Assembly (NCBI RefSeq): GCF_026283965.1
Contig: NZ_JAPDPD010000001.1
Location: 310,001 to 374,000, forward strand
Length of the DNA stretch: 64,000 bases
DNA from: Dyella subtropica
GTDB taxonomy: Bacteria; Pseudomonadota; Gammaproteobacteria; Xanthomonadales; Rhodanobacteraceae
Direction: 5' to 3'
The notes below the pieces were generated by a model. That model was not told the origin of the DNA and ran no database searches. It was given only the letters and a program-made list of their open reading frames with translations. Every line of letters begins with the position of its first letter. The stretch's first letter is position 1. A program made the translations under genes and the position numbers. Shown one piece after another: positions 1-8,248 of the stretch.

Positions 1-17
1 CGGCGTCGATCCAGAAA

Positions 18-50
18 GCAAAAAGCCGCGGACTGCGCCGCGGCTTTTGC
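18..50. terminator. Bidirectional rho-independent terminator
   Basis: A 7-bp GC stem (25-31 with 38-44) and a 6-base loop are flanked by five A on the left and four T on the right, so it can end transcription from either side. It lies just past the stop of the minus-strand isocitrate dehydrogenase gene and probably serves it and a gene to the left of the window. Confidence 0.75.
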
Positions 51-70
51 ATCATCCGGGAAGGTGAAAC

Positions 71-1084
71 TCAGCCCTTGACGCGCTTGACGATAGCGTC
101 ACCAAAGCTGGTGGTGCTGCCCTTGCCACCGAGGTCCGGCGTCACGCTGTCGCGATCGTGCTCCATCGTGTCGCGAATGGCCTGACGCAGCTTGCTGCCC
201 TTCGCCACCATGCCGAGGTGGTCGAGCATGTCGGCCGCAGCCAGCAGCAGCGCGCACGGATTGGCAATGCCCTTGCCGGCAATATCCGGCGCCGAACCGT
301 GCACCGCTTCAAAGATCGCCGCGTCGGCACCAATGTTGTCGCCTGGGGCCAAACCGAGACCACCGACCAGACCGGCACACAGATCCGAAAGAATGTCACC
401 GAACAGGTTGGTGGTAACGATCACGTCGAACTGTTCCGGCTTCATCACCAACTGCATGCAGGTGTTGTCCACGATCATCTCGTTGAACTCGATCTGCGGG
501 TATTCCTTGGCCACCTCGCGGGCGACGTTGAGGAACAGACCCGAGCTGGTCTTCATGATGTTCGCCTTGTGCACGGCGGTGACCTTCTTGCGGCCTTTCT
601 TCACGGCCATTTCGAAGGCGTAGCGCACGATGCGGGTACTGCCCTTGCGGGTATTGCGCACCATCGAGATCGCCGTCTCGCCGTCCTCGGACAGCGTCTG
701 TCCTTCGGACAGGTACGCGCCCTCGGTGTTCTCGCGTACGGTGATGATGTCAATGTTCTCGAAACGCGCCTTGGTACCCGGGAAGCTGATCGCCGGGCGC
801 ACGTTCGCGTAAAGATCGAAGTGACGGCGCAGCGTGACGTTGATCGAGGTGAAGCCGCCGCCGATCGGCGTGGTCAGCGGCCCCTTCAGTGCCACCTTGT
901 GCTTGGCGATGGTGTCCAGCGTGCCCTGCGGCAACAGATCACCATGCTTGTCGAGCGCCACCATGCCGGCATCGACGGTGTCGTAGGACAGGCCGCAGTC
1001 CAACGCGTCGAGCACGCGCAGCGTGGCGGTCATGATCTCCGGACCGATACCGTCACCAGGGATTACGGCGATGGTCTTGCTCAT
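71..1084 (-). CDS. icd: NAD-dependent isocitrate dehydrogenase (isocitrate/isopropylmalate dehydrogenase family)
   Basis: 337-residue beta-decarboxylating dehydrogenase, expected to convert isocitrate to 2-oxoglutarate in the TCA cycle. The N-terminus IAVIPGDGIGPEI is the family nucleotide-side signature. The segment GGGFTSINVTLRR carries the Ser-x-Asn substrate site typical of NAD-type isocitrate dehydrogenases, and VRENTEGAYL plus DILSDLCAGLVGGLGLAPG are the conserved central motifs. The length matches the short NAD-dependent form found in Xanthomonadales, not the ~416-residue E. coli NADP enzyme. Homoisocitrate or tartrate dehydrogenase are alternatives that cannot be fully excluded. The gene is monocistronic as far as can be seen and ends at a strong hairpin. 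The start ATG at 1084 follows a GGAGTT ribosome-binding sequence. Confidence 0.88.
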   Translation of the reverse strand: MSKTIAVIPGDGIGPEIMTATLRVLDALDCGLSYDTVDAGMVALDKHGDLLPQGTLDTIAKHKVALKGPLTTPIGGGFTSINVTLRRHFDLYANVRPAISFPGTKARFENIDIITVRENTEGAYLSEGQTLSEDGETAISMVRNTRKGSTRIVRYAFEMAVKKGRKKVTAVHKANIMKTSSGLFLNVAREVAKEYPQIEFNEMIVDNTCMQLVMKPEQFDVIVTTNLFGDILSDLCAGLVGGLGLAPGDNIGADAAIFEAVHGSAPDIAGKGIANPCALLLAAADMLDHLGMVAKGSKLRQAIRDTMEHDRDSVTPDLGGKGSTTSFGDAIVKRVKG

Positions 1085-1276
1085 GGGGGGGAACTCCTCA
1101 AAGGAAAGAATCGAGCAGCCGGGCTGGGGACGCCTGGGCTATAAATCCTTTCAATTATCCCACGATGCTGCGTGAAGCGGCCAGAGCGAAACCCTTGCGA
1201 GGCGTTGCAAATCCTCGCATGGAGCGTTGCAAAAACTCGCACGGAGGGGGCCGTCGCGGCAGAGGCCCCACCCACC

Positions 1277-1672
1277 TCAAGCGTGGCTGGTGCAGCCTTC
1301 GCCGGCAGCGGATTCGCCGGATTCCAGCTGGTCCAGAAAATCCACAGCGCGGCGCAGGTGCGGGATCACGATCGAACCGCCCACCACCAGACCGACGCTG
1401 AACGTCTCGAAGAACTCCTCGCGCGTCACACCGGCTTCCTTGCACTGAGCCACGTGATAGCTGATGCAATCGTCGCAGCGCAGCACCATGGAGGCGACCA
1501 GGCCAAGCAGTTCCTTGGTCTTCACGTCCAATGCGCCGGGCTTGTAGGTCTGCGTGTCCAGCGCGAAGAAGCGGCGCACGACCTGATTGTCCTCGGACAG
1601 AATCCGCTCGTTCATGCGCTGGCGGAAGGCGGTGAATTCGGCGACGCGATCCTTGCCTTTATCGGCGCTCAT
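1277..1672 (-). CDS. Carboxymuconolactone decarboxylase / AhpD-like family protein
   Basis: 131-residue protein of the CMD/AhpD fold. The AhpD-type peroxidase arrangement is visible: Glu54, Cys66-Asp-Asp-Cys69 and His73, followed by the helix VTREEFFETFSVGLVVGG. The CxxC pair suggests a thiol peroxidase or disulfide reductase role rather than gamma-carboxymuconolactone decarboxylation, since no aromatic catabolism genes are nearby. Its start codon overlaps the stop of the upstream glutaredoxin gene by four bases (TCAT on the plus strand, 1669-1672), so the two are translationally coupled and probably act in the same thiol redox pathway. The actual electron donor or substrate is unknown. Confidence 0.8.
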   Translation of the reverse strand: MSADKGKDRVAEFTAFRQRMNERILSEDNQVVRRFFALDTQTYKPGALDVKTKELLGLVASMVLRCDDCISYHVAQCKEAGVTREEFFETFSVGLVVGGSIVIPHLRRAVDFLDQLESGESAAGEGCTSHA

Positions 1673-1932
1673 GCGGCGCTACCCAGCAGTTCGGCCAACT
1701 TGCCGCTGCGATCGGCGGCCACGAGATCGTCGAAGCCACCCACGTGCTGATCGTTGATGAAGATCTGCGGCACGGTACGGCGACCGCCGCTTCGCGCCAG
1801 CATCAAATCACGCTGAGCCGGGTCGGTGTCGACGCGGATTTCGATCCATTCCAGCCCTTTCGACTTGAGCAGGTTCTTGGCGGACACGCAATAAGGGCAG
1901 ACGGCGGTGGAATAGACCTCAATTTTGGGCAC
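1669..1932 (-). CDS. grxC: Glutaredoxin 3
   Basis: 87-residue class I glutaredoxin with the dithiol active site Cys12-Pro-Tyr-Cys15, the cis-proline motif TVPQIFIND and the glutathione-binding GGFDDL segment. It should reduce protein disulfides and glutathione mixed disulfides. I place the start at a GTG (1930-1932), because a GGAG lies eight bases upstream and the protein then begins PKIEVYSTAVCPYC like other GrxC proteins; the open frame continues further upstream to 2055 without family similarity. It is coupled to the downstream AhpD-like gene by a four-base stop/start overlap. Confidence 0.85.
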   Translation of the reverse strand: MPKIEVYSTAVCPYCVSAKNLLKSKGLEWIEIRVDTDPAQRDLMLARSGGRRTVPQIFINDQHVGGFDDLVAADRSGKLAELLGSAA

Positions 1933-2057
1933 GACAACACTCCGGAGCAGAAAACGACCATGGCCGGCTACCTGGGGGTAAGCACCCCAAAAACAAGCGA
2001 TAGCCTTATGAACCGACACCGCTGGACAGCGGTCACAAGTGATATTGTCACCCACCT

Positions 2058-3749
2058 ATGCGCATGGCACCACGCACCTTCCCCACCCGTCTCCTGACCG
2101 CCCTGATCTGCGCCGGCCTGACCTTCGGAGCCGGCGCCCAGGAACACACGGTCCGCCTGCCCGACCTGGGCAGCTCGGCCAACGCCCTGGTCTCCCCGCA
2201 GGAGGCGCAGGACTACGGCGCCGCCATGCTGCGGCAGATGCGGGCCATGGACATGGTGGTGGACGACGCCTTGCTGGACGACTACGTCAACGACCTGGGC
2301 TACCGCCTGGTCGCCAGCAGCGACAAGCCGAAAGATCATTTCTCGTTCTTCATCGTGAAGGACTCGGTGATCAACGCCTTTGCCGCACCCGGCGGCTATA
2401 TCGCGGTGAATTCGGGCCTGATCACCATCACCAACAGCGAAAGCGAACTGGCCGGTGTGATCGCCCACGAAATCGGCCACATCACCCAGAATCACCTGCA
2501 GCGAGCCTTCGAAGCGTCGAAAAAAGATGCGCCGTTGCTGGCCCTGGTGCTGCTGGGCGCTATCGCCGCTGGCGCGGGCGCCGGAGCGGGTGATGCCGGT
2601 GCCGCTGTGCTGATGAGTGGCCAGGGCTTGATGATGCAGCGGCAGATCAACTTCACCCGCAAGGACGAAGTCGAGGCCGACCGTGCCGGCATCCAGACCT
2701 TGGCCAATGCCGGCTTCGATCCCAACGCCATGGCCAGCTTCTTCGAGCGCATGCAGGACACCTTGCGCGCAGGCTCTGCTGGCGACCGCGATGTGCCCGA
2801 ACTGCTACAGACCCATCCGGTGACGTTGTCGCGCATCAGCGACGCCAAGTCGCGCGCCAGCGCGCTGGTCGCCGAGCAGAAGCAGCGCCCCGCCTCCCCC
2901 ACGCTGGTCAAGAGCCAGTGGGAAAAAAACACCGCGCCGATCGCTTACGTGAAGGATCCGACCGCTCTCAGCAGCCGCAACAGCAAGGGCGGCCTCGACA
3001 CCTATGCGCTCATGCGCGAACGCGTCCGGGTGTTGTCCGAAGACGCCCTGCAGCAGAGCACCTACTACGCCTCCAATCTGGAAAAGCAGCGCGGATTCGA
3101 CACACCGGCCAACCGCTACGGCTACGCGCTTGCTCTCACTCGCAGCGGTCGCGGCGCCAAGGCCATCGACGAACTGCAGCCACTGCTCAAGTCCAACCCT
3201 GACAACCAGATCCTGCAGCTCGCCCTGGCCGACGCCAAGCTCCAGGCCGGTCACCGTGCGGAAGCGCTTTCGCTGTACGCCGAGCTCAACCGGGAGTCGC
3301 CTCGCAACCACGCCATCGCCCTCGGCTATGCGAAAGCACTTACCGATGGCGGGGCCACCGCCGAAGCGGTCCAGGCCGCCGATATGCTGCGCCCCATGCT
3401 GGACAACGCCGTGGAGCCGGAGCTGTACCGCAGCTACGCTCGCGCCAGCGACAAGGCCGGTGACCCGGTTCGCGCCGGCGAGGCCTACGCCGACGCCAGC
3501 TACCTGTCGGGCCGCCCCTTCGACGCCATGGAGCAGCTCAAACGGCTGCTGAAACGCCCCGATTTGGACTACTACGCCCGCGCCCGCATCCAGGCACGCA
3601 TCAGCGACCTCACCCCCCTGGTGATGGAGCTACGCAAGCGCAAGGTGCAGACCGAAGACAACCCCGATGGCCACTCCCAGCAGCTGCGGAAGCCCTCGGA
3701 CAGCTGCACCGGCCGCCTCTGCTTCAACGTGATGGGCGACTCGCACTGA
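2058..3749 (+). CDS. bepA: BepA-like periplasmic M48 metalloprotease with TPR region
   Basis: 563-residue exported protease/chaperone of the BepA (YfgC) family, which assists outer-membrane protein and LptD assembly and degrades misfolded forms. Residues 1-28 form a signal peptide (RLLTALICAGLTFGAGAQ). The zinc site HEIGH is at 137-141 and the third ligand region DEVEADRAGIQTL follows at about 205. A Gly/Ala-rich segment (AIAAGAGAGAG) lies between them. The C-terminal half, from about residue 330, is an alpha-helical TPR domain, as in BepA. It is somewhat longer than the E. coli protein (487 residues). A short hairpin (ggcggg/cccgcc, 3757-3770) follows the stop. The gene is separate from the phoB unit downstream. 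Confidence 0.85.
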   Translation: MRMAPRTFPTRLLTALICAGLTFGAGAQEHTVRLPDLGSSANALVSPQEAQDYGAAMLRQMRAMDMVVDDALLDDYVNDLGYRLVASSDKPKDHFSFFIVKDSVINAFAAPGGYIAVNSGLITITNSESELAGVIAHEIGHITQNHLQRAFEASKKDAPLLALVLLGAIAAGAGAGAGDAGAAVLMSGQGLMMQRQINFTRKDEVEADRAGIQTLANAGFDPNAMASFFERMQDTLRAGSAGDRDVPELLQTHPVTLSRISDAKSRASALVAEQKQRPASPTLVKSQWEKNTAPIAYVKDPTALSSRNSKGGLDTYALMRERVRVLSEDALQQSTYYASNLEKQRGFDTPANRYGYALALTRSGRGAKAIDELQPLLKSNPDNQILQLALADAKLQAGHRAEALSLYAELNRESPRNHAIALGYAKALTDGGATAEAVQAADMLRPMLDNAVEPELYRSYARASDKAGDPVRAGEAYADASYLSGRPFDAMEQLKRLLKRPDLDYYARARIQARISDLTPLVMELRKRKVQTEDNPDGHSQQLRKPSDSCTGRLCFNVMGDSH

Positions 3750-3816
3750 GCATTCAGGCGGGCTCCCGCCCCATCCAACGCACGTTCACGGGGATTTTTC
3801 GTACCGATATTGTGAA

Positions 3817-3836
3817 ATGTCATCGCGACGTAACAT
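3817..3836 (+). promoter_or_regulatory. Possible Pho box upstream of phoB
   Basis: ATGTCAT-CGCG-ACGTAACAT resembles the PhoB consensus of two 7-bp repeats (CTGTCAT) separated by four bases. The first repeat matches 6 of 7; the second is degenerate. It lies about 50 bases before the phoB GTG start, where an autoregulatory Pho box is usual. This is a pattern match by eye only. Confidence 0.4.
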
Positions 3837-3887
3837 TGGACCGCTGCAATATTTGCGTCATAGGCCAACCCGAGCGGACCACATCGC

Positions 3888-4577
3888 GTGCACAAACGCA
3901 TACTGATCGTTGAAGATGAAGCATCGATCCGCGACATGGTCGCCTTTGCCTTGCGCAAAGCCGGCATGGACGCGGCCCACGCCGCCGACGCGCGAGCCGC
4001 CCAGATATCCATCGCCGAGCAGGTCCCCGACCTGATCTTGCTCGACTGGATGCTGCCCGGTACCAGCGGTCTCGAACTGGCTCGCCGCCTGCGCAAGGAG
4101 GAGCTGAGCCGGGAAATCCCGATCATCATGCTCACCGCCCGCGGCGAGGAAATGGACCGGGTCAACGGGCTCGAGGCCGGTGTGGACGACTACGTCGTCA
4201 AGCCGTTCTCTACCCGCGAACTGGTCGCGCGCATCAAGGCGGTGCTGCGGCGCAGCCAGGGCGACGACGGTTCCGGCATGGTCGAACTCGGTGGCCTGCG
4301 TATCGACGGCCCCGCCCATCGCGTGTTCGCCAGCGATGACGCGGTGCCAATCGGCCCCACCGAATACCGCCTGCTTTACTTTTTCATGACTCACCCGGAA
4401 CGGGTCTACTCCCGCGCCCAACTGCTCGACCACGTATGGGGCGGCAGCGTGTACGTGGAAGAGCGCACCGTCGACGTGCACATCCGCCGCCTGCGCAAGA
4501 CGCTGGAACCGTGGAAGCTCGACGACATGGTGCAGACCGTGCGCGGTGCCGGCTACCGCTTCTCAGCCAGCGTCTGA
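3888..4577 (+). CDS. phoB: Phosphate regulon response regulator PhoB
   Basis: 229-residue OmpR-family regulator that activates phosphate-starvation genes. The receiver domain (about 1-120) has the acidic pocket IVEDE at 7-11, the phosphoacceptor Asp53 in LLDWMLPG and the VVKPFS lysine motif. The C-terminal winged helix (about 130-229) ends in [16 protein letters not shown] and VRGAGYRF. Translation starts at GTG 3888-3890; the next residues [10 protein letters not shown] align with PhoB. phoR follows after 73 bases, so the pair is probably one transcript, possibly self-regulated through the Pho-box-like site upstream. The presence of ppk and ppx downstream supports the phosphate role. Confidence 0.93.
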   Translation: MHKRILIVEDEASIRDMVAFALRKAGMDAAHAADARAAQISIAEQVPDLILLDWMLPGTSGLELARRLRKEELSREIPIIMLTARGEEMDRVNGLEAGVDDYVVKPFSTRELVARIKAVLRRSQGDDGSGMVELGGLRIDGPAHRVFASDDAVPIGPTEYRLLYFFMTHPERVYSRAQLLDHVWGGSVYVEERTVDVHIRRLRKTLEPWKLDDMVQTVRGAGYRFSASV

Positions 4578-4650
4578 TCCGGTTTGGGGGCTCGGCGGCG
4601 TTTGCCGATATGCTTGCTCGCCATTTTGGCGTCCACGGCTTAACTCCCTC

Positions 4651-5919
4651 ATGTCCCAGCCCTCCGACCGCTTCTGGAAACTGCCGGCCGCACTCGCGGC
4701 CGGCCTGGTTGTCGGTGGACTGCTGGGATGGCTGGCCGGGGGGCATGTCGCCACTGGCGTCGCGCTGGTCGCTTTCGCCGAAATCGTCTTGCTGCTGACT
4801 CGAATCCGTCATGTAACACGGCACATCATGCCGGCGAACCCCACTATCAGCCCCTTGCAACATGACCGCTTCATGACGCGCTCCCGTCGCATCGCTTCCA
4901 GTCTGCGCGATTTGCGCAGCGCCGCCGGCAGTCTGCCCGACGCCGTCGTGCTACTCGACAATGACCAACACGTGCGCTGGTTCAACCACGCTGCCGAAGA
5001 TTTGCTCGGCCTGCGTCGCCCCCAGGATCGCGGCACTGCGTTGCACGAGCGGATGGGCACCACCGAATTGGCCGGCTGGCTGCATGATGGCGCGCACGAG
5101 CCGCTCAACGACGTGATCGCCCCCGGCCATCCAAACCGGCACATCAATGTCACCCTGTTGCCGTTTGGCCGTCGCCAGCGCTTGCTGCTCGCCCGCGACA
5201 TCAGCCATCTGACCCGGCTTGAGCAGATCCGCCGCGACTTCGTGGCCAACGTATCGCACGAGCTGCGCACGCCACTCACCGTCATTCATGGCTATCTCGA
5301 GCTGATCGATCCGGAAGACGTTCCGGAACTGGCGCCCGTACTCGGCGAAATGCGTGCGCAGTCCAAGCGCATGGGCCAGATCGTGGAAGATTTGCTGACC
5401 CTGTCGCGCCTGGAAACCCAGGACCATGTGACCGACGAACGCGTGCCCATGACGCCCCTGCTGGCGACCATCCGCAAGGAAGCCGAGGCGCTGAGCCAGG
5501 GGCGCCACCACATCGCCATCGAATCCATCGCCGAAGCCGATCTGCTCGGTTCGCCCAAGGACCTGCACAGCGCGTTGTCCAACCTGGTGAGCAACGCCGT
5601 GCGCTACACCCCTACGGGCGGCAGCATCACCATCCGCTGGAAGCGCACGCCCGCAGGCGCCACGTATTCGGTCAGCGATACCGGCTTCGGCATCCCCGCT
5701 ACCCATCTGGCGCGATTGACCGAACGCTTTTATCGCGTGTCCTCCAGCCGCTCGCGCGACAGCGGCGGCACCGGCCTGGGCCTGTCGATCGTCAAGCACG
5801 TGTTGAACCTGCATCAGGCGCGACTGGAGATCGAGAGCGAACCCGGTCAGGGCTCGACCTTCTCGTGTTGCTTCGGCCACGAACGCTTACTGAAACCCGG
5901 CATGCAGGACGACGTCTAA
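4651..5919 (+). CDS. phoR: Phosphate regulon sensor histidine kinase PhoR
   Basis: 422-residue membrane kinase. Two hydrophobic segments lie at about 11-30 and 34-50, followed by a PAS-like domain (about 90-185). The HisKA box VANVSHELRTPLT has the phosphorylated His203. The ATPase N box is NLVSNAVRYTP, and the G boxes are SDTGFGIP and SGGTGLGLSIV. The short N-terminal anchor without a large periplasmic domain is typical of PhoR, which senses through the Pst transporter and PhoU. I choose ATG 4651 because the protein then starts with SQPSDRFWK followed by the first membrane segment; a longer frame opening at 4546 overlaps phoB and adds 35 residues of implausible sequence. Confidence 0.92.
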   Translation: MSQPSDRFWKLPAALAAGLVVGGLLGWLAGGHVATGVALVAFAEIVLLLTRIRHVTRHIMPANPTISPLQHDRFMTRSRRIASSLRDLRSAAGSLPDAVVLLDNDQHVRWFNHAAEDLLGLRRPQDRGTALHERMGTTELAGWLHDGAHEPLNDVIAPGHPNRHINVTLLPFGRRQRLLLARDISHLTRLEQIRRDFVANVSHELRTPLTVIHGYLELIDPEDVPELAPVLGEMRAQSKRMGQIVEDLLTLSRLETQDHVTDERVPMTPLLATIRKEAEALSQGRHHIAIESIAEADLLGSPKDLHSALSNLVSNAVRYTPTGGSITIRWKRTPAGATYSVSDTGFGIPATHLARLTERFYRVSSSRSRDSGGTGLGLSIVKHVLNLHQARLEIESEPGQGSTFSCCFGHERLLKPGMQDDV

Positions 5920-5929
5920 TCGCTGGCCC

Positions 5930-5956
5930 GTAGGAGCGCACAGGGTGCGCTCCTAC
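5930..5956. repeat. GTAG-type REP-like palindrome
   Basis: Perfect 11-bp inverted repeat, gtaggagcgca and its complement, around a 5-base loop. Elements opening with GTAG and forming one stem are the common REP class in Xanthomonadales and Pseudomonas and are mobilised by RAYT transposases in those groups. It sits between phoR and ppk and could also act as a weak terminator, although no T tract follows. Only this copy was seen in the window. Confidence 0.7.
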
Positions 5957-6055
5957 AAAGACCCGTGCGGCCTGGGTGAACAACCGCCGAGCAGCCCATC
6001 ACACTACGCGGCGCTGCCGCATGTGCTTCCTGGCGCTATCGGCCAGAATGATCTC

Positions 6056-8158
6056 ATGCGTCGTAAACCTGTCACATCGTCCCCCGTGATCGACCGAGCT
6101 GCCCCCGAGCTGTACCTCAGCCGCGAACTGGCCGCCCTCGAATTCAATTTCCGCGTACTCGCCCAGGCGCGCGACACACGCGTGCCGTTGCTGGAGCGCC
6201 TGCGCTACCTGAGCATCGTCGCCAACAATCTGGACGAATTCTTCGAGGTGCGCGTGGCGATGCTCAAGCATCACCACAGTTTCGGCTCGGCCGCGCCCGG
6301 ACCGGACGGGTTACCTTCCGGCGAGTTGCTCACGCGCATCCGCAAGCGTGTGCTGGACCTGGTCTCCGAGCAGTACGCCACCTGGCAGGACGAGTTGAAG
6401 CCGGCACTGGACGCCGAAGGTATCCACTTCCTCACGCGCGACCGCTGGAATGAACGCCAGCACCGCTGGCTGCAAGGCTACTTCGAAAATGAAGTGCTGC
6501 CGGTACTGTCGCCGCTGGGGTTGGACCCAGCGCATCCGTTCCCGCGCATTCTCAACAAGACGCTGAACATCGCCGTGGTGTTGAAAGGCCGCGACGCGTT
6601 CGGGCGTGAAGGCCACATGGCGCTGGTGCGCGCGCCGCGCTCGCTGCCACGCATCATCCGCCTGCCCAATGAAGTGTGCGGGCCGGGCGACCACTACGTC
6701 TTTCTCGCCGAGCTGCTGCAGGGTTTTGTCGACCAGATGTTCCCCGGCTTCAAAGTGGCTGGCTCGTACCAGTTCCGCGTTACCCGCAACAGCGAGCTGA
6801 TGGTGGAAGAAGCCGAGGTGGACAACCTCGCTCGCGCGCTCAGCGAGGAACTGCTGGGCCGCGGCTACGCCCGCCCGGTGCGACTGGAGATCGGCACCGA
6901 TTGCCCGAAGGCGATCGTGTCCATGTTGATCGCGAACTTCGAGCTGGAAGAGAGCGACGTCTACCGTTGCGACGGCCCGGTCAATATCATCCGCGCCGCT
7001 ACCATCTACGATGGCCTGGACCGTCCCGCGCTGAAATTCCCGCGTTTCACGCCCCAGCTACCTAAGGCCTTCGACGCCAGCAAGTGCAAGTTCGAAGTAC
7101 TGCGCGAACGCGACGTGTTGCTGCATCACCCGTATGAGTCGTTCGCCGCCGTGGTGGATCTGCTGCGCCAAGCTTCGCAGGATGCGGAGGTGCTGGCGAT
7201 CAAGCAGACCCTGTACCGCGCCGGTGCCGACACACCGCTGGTGGATCTGTTGGTCGAGGCCGCGCGCAACGGCAAGGACGTCACCGTGGTAATCGAGCTG
7301 CGCGCGCGTTTCGACGAGGAAGCCAACATCCGCCTTGCCACGCGTCTTCAAGAAGCCGGTGTGCAGGTGGTCTACGGCGTGGTGGGCTACAAAACCCACG
7401 CCAAGATGCTGCTGATCGTGCGCCGCGAAGGTGAGTTGCTGCGCCGCTATGTGCATCTATCCACCGGCAACTACCACCAGGCCAACAGCCGCGCCTACAC
7501 CGACATCGGCCTGATGACGGCCAACCCGGAGATCGGCGAGGATCTGCACAAGATCTTCCAGCAGCTCTCCGGGCTGGGTCCGATGATCCAGCTCAAGCGT
7601 TTGCTGCATTCGCCGTTCACGCTGTACAAGAGCGTGGCCGCCAAGATCGAGCGCGAAACAGCGCATGCCTTGGCCGGCCGACCGGCGCGGATCGTCGCCA
7701 AGCTCAATGCCCTGAACGAAGCACACGTGATCGAAGCGCTCTACCGCGCTTCGCAGGCCGGCGTGGAGATCGACCTGATCGTGCGGGGCGCCTGCACCCT
7801 GCGCCCGGGTCTGCCGGGCATCTCCGAGCGCATCCGTGTGCGTTCCATTGTCAGCCGCTTTCTCGAACACAGCCGCGTGTACTGGTTCGCCAACAACGGT
7901 GCGCCAGAGACTTACTGCGCCAGTGCTGACTGGATGGAGCGCAACCTGATGCGTCGCATCGAGGTGGCTTTCCCCATTCTCGACCCGGTCCTGGCGCAGC
8001 GCGTGTATGACGAAACCCTGGTCAATTACTTGGAAGACAACACCCAAGCCTGGTTGTTGGAAAGCGACGGTCATTACATCCGCGCCCAGCCGTCCGAAGC
8101 CGCGCCACACGACGCGCAGCAGTTCCTGCTGGACAAGCTCAGCCCGACGACGGCCTGA
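6056..8158 (+). CDS. ppk1: Polyphosphate kinase 1
   Basis: 700-residue PPK1, which polymerises the gamma-phosphate of ATP into inorganic polyphosphate. The N-terminal domain opens ELYLSRELAALEFNFRVL. The autophosphorylated histidine is His448 in GYKTHAKMLL, and the second catalytic histidine region is RYVHLSTGNYHQANSR. The phospholipase-D-like C-terminal domains include IDLIVRGACTLRPGLPG. The length fits PPK1 (about 690 residues). I start at ATG 6056 (MRRKPVTSS); the open frame reaches 5945 but would begin inside the REP-like palindrome. It is preceded by phoBR and followed after 90 bases by ppx, giving a phosphate-storage block. Confidence 0.93.
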   Translation: MRRKPVTSSPVIDRAAPELYLSRELAALEFNFRVLAQARDTRVPLLERLRYLSIVANNLDEFFEVRVAMLKHHHSFGSAAPGPDGLPSGELLTRIRKRVLDLVSEQYATWQDELKPALDAEGIHFLTRDRWNERQHRWLQGYFENEVLPVLSPLGLDPAHPFPRILNKTLNIAVVLKGRDAFGREGHMALVRAPRSLPRIIRLPNEVCGPGDHYVFLAELLQGFVDQMFPGFKVAGSYQFRVTRNSELMVEEAEVDNLARALSEELLGRGYARPVRLEIGTDCPKAIVSMLIANFELEESDVYRCDGPVNIIRAATIYDGLDRPALKFPRFTPQLPKAFDASKCKFEVLRERDVLLHHPYESFAAVVDLLRQASQDAEVLAIKQTLYRAGADTPLVDLLVEAARNGKDVTVVIELRARFDEEANIRLATRLQEAGVQVVYGVVGYKTHAKMLLIVRREGELLRRYVHLSTGNYHQANSRAYTDIGLMTANPEIGEDLHKIFQQLSGLGPMIQLKRLLHSPFTLYKSVAAKIERETAHALAGRPARIVAKLNALNEAHVIEALYRASQAGVEIDLIVRGACTLRPGLPGISERIRVRSIVSRFLEHSRVYWFANNGAPETYCASADWMERNLMRRIEVAFPILDPVLAQRVYDETLVNYLEDNTQAWLLESDGHYIRAQPSEAAPHDAQQFLLDKLSPTTA

Positions 8159-8248
8159 AAAACCGCGACATCCCGACCTGCGCCGGGCTGACGCGTCTGG
8201 TTCCGTGCGTGCGAGAATCCACTCTCATCTGCACGGAACGAGCCCCGC

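Noticed and set aside
158-1144. 328-codon plus-strand frame over the isocitrate dehydrogenase
   Set aside because: Complementary-strand shadow of a well conserved gene; no recognisable domain.
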